A stretch of 64,000 bases of DNA. Origin: Gigaspora rosea. Taxonomy: Eukaryota > Glomeromycota > Glomeromycetes > Diversisporales > Gigasporaceae. The notes beneath the pieces are model-generated. The model was not told where the DNA came from and did no database searches. It was given only the letters and a program-made list of their open reading frames with translations. Below are positions 57,144 to 64,000 of this stretch, piece after piece. The number at the start of each line of letters is the position of its first letter. Within the stretch, counting starts at the first letter, position 1. The stretch covers positions 36,326-100,325 of the forward strand of contig QKWP01001205.1 of NCBI GenBank assembly GCA_003550325.1. Direction: 5' to 3'. Both the position numbers and the translations under genes were made by a program.

Positions 57144-58219
57144 GGAGAACTCTTTCTGATGATCACTTGAACCAAAATTACCAATGAAAGAAAAACAAGA
57201 AGTTTTTTGTTGGAGAGTTGCCTATACTTAATGTATAGTAGGATAATACAGAAAAACAGTTTTTATAAAGGTCAACTAACTTTCTGGGGACTCCTTTATA
57301 TATTCGACATGCAAGCCAAAAGCGTACTTTTGCAAGATAACTAGCAGAAGGTAGAGCCCTTGTATGAGAAATTTTGGTGGAGATTAAGGTTTTCATCTGT
57401 CGACAAAATTTCCTGTGAAAAAACAATAGAGAACAACAAAAAACTGAGTTTTTCCAACTACACCCTCTCCTTTAAATTTCTTTCAAGTATTGTCTTACTT
57501 CCATTAGGATTTTTTAAAAATTTTTACCAAAAAGTGGGAATCCTAGCTTACCCCCTCCAAAAGATTAGTAGTATTTACTCCTTGCGAATTGGAATGATTT
57601 GAATTGGGACCGGCACTATCACGAGTGAATTTGGTCGCTATATACAAATAAACAATGAATGACGTGGTTGGATTTGAAGGGCACATGAAAAATTTCTTAT
57701 CTTTTTTATAGTTTCGTTTTTTTTCTTTTCATTACTCATATATATAATACATTGATAGACATTAGTCTTGTAGTATTATATAATTTTTATTGTTTATGCT
57801 AGACATATTAGCATCTACAGTTTCTATTCTTTCTCAGCTTTTTCTTTGGTTTTTCTTTTTTTTGTTTTTTTTTTTAATTTGGTTGTATTTTTGGTTGGTT
57901 TTTTGGTTAGTCGTTAGGTATTGTCCCCCTTTAGTCTTTTCCCCTTTTTTATTTTTCTTTATGAGAGGCTTAGAGAAGAAGTCTTTAGGTGGAATGGATC
58001 CTGTGGTTGGTTTCTGAAGCCAGGCGGTGCTATACTTCTTACTGATGGGGAAGACCATTGTTTGAGTATGAGCAAACTATTTCAGTGCAGTAGCCAAAGT
58101 TGGGCACCAATTCGGGCAGCTGGCTTAGTTCGATCATTATTGTTAGTATATAAAATTATGTAGCTTTTATGTAATTTTGCTAATAAAGATTAGACAGATT
58201 ACAAAGTTTAAAAAAAAAA
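57144..58219 (+). mobile_element. Poly(A) retroelement inserted in the LRR pseudogene
   Basis: A perfect 15-bp duplication AATAAGTTGAGTGAA (57129-57143 and 58220-58234) flanks it, and the LRR text resumes exactly. It begins GGAGAACTCTTTCTGATGAT, the same head as the element at 8893 and the LINE at 13913, and ends AATAAAGATTAGACAGATT...AAGTTT plus an A tract. The interior includes a long T-rich segment (57790-57960). ORFs present are short and unrecognised. It is likely a non-autonomous LINE derivative. Confidence 0.8.
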
Positions 58220-58804
58220 AATAAGTTGAGTGAATCAGCAGGGAAAGCATTGGCTAAAGCTTTATGCAATAATATTTTGTTAACTAATTTAAATTTAGAA
58301 AGTAATAAGTTGGATGAATCAGCAGGAAAAAAGTGCTAGATGATGCTTTATGCAAAAATACTATGTTAACTAATTTAGATTTAATTTATAATAAGTTGAG
58401 AAATAGCACTAGCAGAAGCTTTTATGCAAAAATACTACGTTAACTAATTTAAATTTATATAGCAATGAGTTTGGTGAATTAGCAGAAAAGCACTAGCAGA
58501 AGCTTTATGCAAAAAGTACTACATTACTAATTTAGATTTAAGTTCTAATTACTATTTTGATAAGTAGCAAGAAATGCACTAGCAAAAGCTTTATGCAAAA
58601 TATAAAAATGCATTGATTTGAATAATTGTTATTTTTATAAAAGTTATATATTAATTTAAATATTTCCTTTTACTTATCTAGATCTTTACAATTAAATAAA
58701 AAAATAATTCAGAAGCTCTTTTTTAGCATTTTTTTTTAATCTTTTCAATATAAACTGAAATAAACATATATGAGGACAGCCAAATATAAACTAAAATCTT
58801 GGAA

Positions 58805-61800
58805 TTTTTTTTATTATTTATTATTTATTTATTTTTTTGTATTAAGGTGAGGTCTTGCTTATATCTTTATTAGTAATTTAGAAAAGCTACTATATGGAGT
58901 ATACTTCTTTAAATACAAAATTTAAATTACATACAATTGAATCTTAGACTAATTTATTACAATCTAAACCTACTAGAGTTGTCAAGTCTCACCTAGTTTG
59001 ATAAAATTAAAATAAAATTTATAGAAGAACTATATTTAACCAATGTATAGCCCAAGAACTAATCTTCTTAAGAGCTGTACCAATAGATGGACATAAATTT
59101 GGGTTAATATAGAGTTGATCAGATTGGCCACAAGGACAACTATATATAAATGTCTTGCAAAAGGATGGTTGCTTTTTGATTTGTGATATATTAGGAGTAG
59201 TAGAAGAAGAATAAGTAATATTATTAGTTTTTTAGCATGAAGCAAATTGGGAACAATAAGGCTTCTATAATTGTTCATAGAATAATTCAGAGACTTGAAG
59301 AAGAATTTTTATAATAATTTGTGAAGCTAATTTAAGAGATAAGTGAAAGGATCTAATATCTTGAATAAGATGAGAAGGAATTAAGCCTTTAAGTATAGTT
59401 TGAATATAATAAAGAGAAAGTAGAGCTAGTAAGAAGTAAAAGGCTGAGTGATTATAAATAGTTTGAATAAGTTGAGATAAGGTATTTGAAGCAAGATCTA
59501 CATCTGTAGAATTAATAGTATTAGTAATAGCAGTAAGAATAATCTGGTTAATATTGTTTGTGCCAGAACAAAAAAGCCAGTGATTAGAAGAGTCAAGAGT
59601 ATTGCATATAAGCAGTTGGTATTTGGAAATAGGTTAGAATAAATTGAGTGAAAGTGAGAGTATGAAGGTAGTTTATTTAAAAATAATTTAATTTTAAAAG
59701 CTTTAAGATTGCTAAATTTGAAGTTGGTGATATTATTTGAAGCTTTTTGATTATTATTGAAATATAACCAAGTGGAGTACCAATCAAAATAGTGAGTGAA
59801 GTATAACCATTCATTTGTATGTTGCTGAAAGGACTATAAAGCTATAATGTGAGCATTGCAAATATTTTTAAAAAATCTTCATATAGGTTGTAAAACTTGG
59901 GTATTTTTCCAATGTAGAGTATGCAAAAGGATATAGGAGTTGGTATAGTTAAAGTTAAGAAAATAAGCAAGGATATGTTGATTGGCAAGTTGATCAGCAC
60001 AATTATTAAAGGGGTTATTAGAATGGGCCTGAAATTTGTGTAATATGAGTTGAATATTAAAAGATTTAATAACATTAAGGAGTACATGGCATATAGGCCA
60101 TGCAGTAAATTTGAATTTTTTAGGAGAGTTTGGATTAAAGTGTGTAAGTTTGATGTATTTGGATATAACTGATTGTGAATTAGTAAAAATTTGAATAGTA
60201 GAGTTTCTTGGTACAGTAGCAATAGCAGATAGAATTAAAAATTAATTCAGTGTGATATGAAGAGGGCCAGTATTTAAGTTGGGCTGAAAACTCATTTACA
60301 ATTTGATTGTTATGAAGTTGTACCCAACCAATACCCATAGAACATTGGTCAGTACAGATATTTTTAACAGAGCTATCTGAATAAAAGATAAAAGATGTAT
60401 AATTATAATTGTTTTCAGCAAATAATTTTAATAATTGGAAAGTTGGTTAAATAGAAAAAGATCAAAAACTAAGTAGTTAGAGATATTTAAAGTTGGAAGT
60501 GTAGAGATAGTAAGAGGATGTTTAATAGCAGTAGAAAGAATAAGATCTATATAATTGCATTAAGGTTAAGCTGCTTGTTTGGTAGAATTCTACTATAAAA
60601 AAGTATAGATAGTTTAGCAAATATTTCAATTGTATATGCAAAGGAAATATGATTAGTATTAAAATTGCAGTCTGGGTAAGACATACAAGAAATAGGAGAA
60701 AGTGGGTATAATTGAATTGTGAAGTATTAATATTGGTAGTCCAATGAGTAATTAATATAGTATTTGAATGCTTAAAATATCTACGAGCTTTACCAATAAT
60801 TATATTCTGGTTAAAATAAATAAGAAACTATAATTGGGGTTTTAGATGAATATGACAAGTATAATAGGCAAAAACATTAATACCTTGGGGTTGGTAATTG
60901 CTTAAGATTGAATAGTGAATATTGTTTTCAATAATAGTTTCCTTTAGAAAAGTAAACCAAAGTGGTTGTTTACTAGTAGATAAATAGTGTCTGGGTAAAA
61001 GATGTTTCCATAAAAGAAGAGTTTGATTGTCTGCAGAGCAAAGTTGTTCTAAATAAAGAATTTGTTTATGACGAAGTTGTTGTTTGAATGTTCTGTATTT
61101 AGGGTGGTGCTGCCTAATTTGTTCAAGTGGAAGGCTTCCACTATTAATAACTTTGGGCCAAGTAATATTTGGATTTGCTATAATATTGATTTCTAGTCTT
61201 TTGAGCAAAAGAATGATCTTAAAAGTAGTAGTTGGTCTATCAATATTAGGAGAGTAGTATTGTAGTATATTAATTGTTGACCATAAGTTGTTTTGGAGTT
61301 TCTTTAATCTAATATGAGTAGAGATACCTAATAAATTAGGATTATTAATTCGTATTAAAAAGTTAGAAATATGGTGTTGAAGTTGTATATCCTATATATT
61401 GTGTATATTGTATAAATGTGGATTAAGCATAGTGCTATTGGAAGTAGATTTTGATAAATGTGATTTGTGTTTAGCAATAGTTAAATATTGTGATAGAATT
61501 TTAGTACAAGTAGAGAATAAAAGAACTATATTATGTAATTGATATTCTAAAGTAGGAATTATAACAGTATTGATAATATAGATATTGTTTGTCTGTAATT
61601 TGTTTAGTATTAGCAGTTTTTATGAAATATGATGCTTCAGCTCAAATAAGTTTAGTTTGTTTTGTGTTTTTGTTATCAAGAGTAAACTAGCATTCAAGAA
61701 ATTTGAAGGGTTGGTTAAAGGATAAAAGAGGTAGTAAATGATTAAAATATGATATAGAGGTTGTACTTTTTTGATTAGAACAGAAAATTGATTTAGTAGA

Positions 61801-64000
61801 ATTAATTTGTATATCTGCCATTTGGTAAAAAGAAGTAGCAGCAGAGATAATTAATTGAATTCTGTTAAAATATGAAGCAATCCATAAAGTGTCATCCATA
61901 TAAGCTAAAACAGATGTAGAGCATTTAAGATGATGTGTTTGTAATAAAGTAAGGTTGATTTTCCAGAAAGTTTGTAGAGTATAACTAGTGAACTAAGTAG
62001 CAATATGACTAATAAGTGGGTCATAGTAAATTCTCCAAAAAAGGGGTGTTATAGTTTTTTTTTGATCAATACTATTTTTAACTGAGTAAAAATTAGTAAG
62101 ACCCAGATTTGTAATTACTCAATTGTATTAGTTAAATAGAAGATTAGAAAGGATATTAATAAGTGGTGATGATATACAAATACGGGATAGTGATTTAGTA
62201 AATAGATTGAATTGAACAGAGTCATAGGCTTTGCTCATATCTTGGAATATAAGCCATAGTGGCTTGTAGTTGCAATTAGAATCTTCTATAATATTATTAA
62301 AAATATGTATGGATATAGCAGTACTATTACTAGATAATGCAATATAATTGTAAGCTATAAGAATGTTATTTTGTATAAATATTTTATTAAGCCTATTAGT
62401 AAGAAGTTTGGTATAATTTTTCTAATATGCTCTACTAAACTAATAGGTCGGATATTAGTTAAGTTGCTATCAAAAATTGGTTTTTTGGAGATAGAAAAAA
62501 ATATGACCCTCTTTCTATTGTTTGGGAACAGTTTGAGCTGTTAGACATCGATTAAAAAGTGATAATAGAAGGGCCACATGCTTTGTTATTAGAAAGTTGA
62601 AATAAAGTATCAAAAACTTCTTCAATAGTAAAGGAGTAAAGAGCTTCAGAATACCAACTTGAATCAATATTTTGTTTTGGAAGATATTTATTTGCCCAGT
62701 ACGAATTGAATAAGTGTTCATTAATTTGTCTAGGTGCAGTCTATTGGTCAAAATGGTTCTGAATATTTGTTTTAATAATTGAGGGCTCAGTAATAATAGT
62801 ATTATTACCTTTAATATTGTTAATTCTAACAGGATCTTTATGTCAGTTAAGAATACTATTAATCATAGATATAGGCTGAGTATTCAGCTTAGAACATCTG
62901 GTATTAATAGATTCAAGTATTTGTTAACATGTATATTTAATGTTTTCTAGATTATGTGCATGATATAGACTTTTCTATGTTCTTTGGCATTAGCAATTCA
63001 ATCAGATATAAGATTAGATAGTGAAGGGATTGGTGGAAGTTGAAATTGATGTGTTGAGTTTAGTAAGTAATAGTAGAATTGTGGATGAAAAGGAATAGAT
63101 GTACCAGAATTAAAAGAGTATTTTATTTGCTTAATAATGCTATTAAGTTTTTAAGATTATAGTGTAAAAGAGTAGCTTTGAATGTGAAGGAGTGATGAAA
63201 GTTATGTACAGCAAATTTTTTGTTAGGAATATGTATGAATGCTGCATTAATAATGCTAGTTTGTAGTTTATACCAAGTAGTTTTAAGTGATTCAGAGGTA
63301 GAAATAGTAGAAGGTGTGTTATGGAATATGAGATTAAGTGAAACTTGGTCAGCAAAAGCCTGCCAGATCTCATTCATTATTAGTTTATAGTTAAAGATTC
63401 TTCGATATGTTTTATATTTATGTCTAGTATGCCCAGTAAATGTATAAAAAAATGACTAGCAAGATATGAGAATCTTGTGGTCACTAGAGGTTGAAAGTCT
63501 GAATCATCAATTTCAAAGGATAATAAATAAGGAAGAAGATTATGGGTCCAAATAAAATCTATTTCACTTTGGTATCTAGAGCTATACCAAGTAGATTGGA
63601 ATGAGTTAGTGTGAGATGCCAAGTTGGACATGCTATTATAAGAAAGGAATTGAAGTAATTTAAATTTGGAGTTACTAGTTAGAATAAAGTCAGCAGAGGC
63701 ATTAAAGGCATCTAAAACAATTGGTTGTATATTTGATAAAATTGCTTGTTGAATTCATTAACTTGGATTTGAAGTCTCTTTTGTAAGTTATTAAAGGGTA
63801 GATAAATAAAAATTATGCAAAATTTAAAACCATATTTAAAAAATAAATCAATAGCTATTGCACAGCCAGGATATGTAATAATATTATGAATATGAGAAGT
63901 AAGGTAGTTGTGAATTATAATGGCAATACCTGCTTTAGAGCCATCAGTACAGGACCAAAAGTAGGTATAAAATTGGGTTTTTGTGGGTTTGAATGTAGAA
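58805..64000 (-). mobile_element. Decayed LINE, minus strand, 5' end outside the window
   Basis: The 3' end is a poly-T tract followed by ATTAAGGTGAGGTCTTGC and CTTTATTAG on the plus strand. On the minus strand, ORF2 domains occur in the right order but in many frames. Endonuclease: DAFNASADFIL near 63.7 kb, then YQSEIDFIW and SHF near 63.55 kb. Reverse transcriptase: FQDMSKAYDSVQFNLFTKSL near 62.23 kb, MDDTLWIAS near 61.89 kb. RNase H: FYSDSSVKNI near 60.39 kb, FTNSQSVISKY near 60.2 kb, KFQAHSNNPFNNCADQLAN near 60.0 kb. C-terminal Cys motif: IYSCPCGQSDQLYINPN near 59.15 kb. Frameshifts make it a pseudogene. It is a different family from the LINE at 13913. Its tail is shared with SINE copies 1 and 2. 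Confidence 0.85.

Larger units (their letters stand above)
54704..58620 (+). pseudogene. LRR (ribonuclease-inhibitor-type) gene broken by insertions
   Basis: Repeats of about 28 residues of the type NTTLTNLNLxSNxLGExAxKALAEALCK, as in RNI-like/NLR-type LRR proteins, are readable on the plus strand. A short piece is at 54707-54770 (LGKSARNALAEALC). A main block at about 56690-57143 contains LTNLNLSYNELGKLAEK and FDLSYNELDELAEKAICKNT. A third block at about 58220-58600 continues with ESAGKALAKALCNN-like text. Single-base frameshifts occur in nearly every repeat. Between blocks lie a foldback (54917-55200), a SINE (55388-56091) and a retroelement (57144-58219). LRR proteins of this type act in protein binding; this copy cannot be functional. 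Whether the 54.7-kb piece belongs to the same gene is inferred from order and strand. Confidence 0.7.

Noticed and set aside
57790-58163. Overlapping ORFs on both strands of the T-rich segment
   Set aside because: Low-complexity F/L/W-rich or K/N-rich text within a retroelement.

Overview
The window looks like an accessory, repeat-dominated part of the genome of an AT-rich fungus, most probably an arbuscular mycorrhizal fungus (Rhizophagus/Glomeromycotina). Evidence: very AT-rich intergenic DNA; a spliced Ser/Thr kinase of the type expanded in that group (short Cys-rich N-terminus, HADFHSGNIL catalytic loop, ADLGLS activation segment); a Sel1-repeat gene beside it; degenerate ribonuclease-inhibitor-type LRR and transposase-like family pseudogenes; and many LINEs, SINEs and inverted-repeat elements. 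The species call is an inference, since no search was possible. No rRNA, stand-alone tRNA gene or CRISPR was seen.

Layout. 1-8.5 kb: a 1.9-kb compound inverted-repeat element (643-2517), a 100-bp minisatellite (4.6-5.5 kb) and several MITEs. 8.9-10.1 kb: a poly(A) retroelement. 12.5-13.8 kb: a long tRNA-headed SINE with a perfect 16-bp target duplication. 13.9-21.5 kb: a full-length, apparently intact LINE with two ORFs (RRM-type ORF1; endonuclease/RT/RNase H ORF2), flanked by a 15-bp duplication. 22.4-25.7 kb: the only two good host genes (kinase, Sel1), separated by nine 123-bp repeats. 26.5-29.7 kb: a multiply frameshifted transposase-like pseudogene. 30-43 kb: MITEs, decayed minisatellites and a DNA-transposon family carrying an 18-bp palindrome. 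43-51 kb: foldback elements, two SINEs and gene fragments, one of them split by a second 1.9-kb compound element with a 9-bp target duplication. 52-54 kb: a third compound element. 54.7-58.6 kb: an LRR pseudogene broken by a SINE, a foldback and a retroelement with a perfect 15-bp duplication. 58.8-64 kb: a decayed LINE on the minus strand running off the end.

How the parts fit. The decayed LINE and two of the SINEs share their last ~40 nt, the classic sign that a LINE machinery mobilises the SINE. The intact LINE and two shorter retroelements share a 5' head motif. The most unusual structures are (i) three compound elements built from alternately inverted units, two with the same 5+4 palindrome layout, and (ii) two unrelated minisatellites whose every unit carries a splice-donor-like and acceptor-like pair on the minus strand. 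Two single N positions are flanked by exact duplications and look like unmerged assembly joins; one lies inside the kinase gene.
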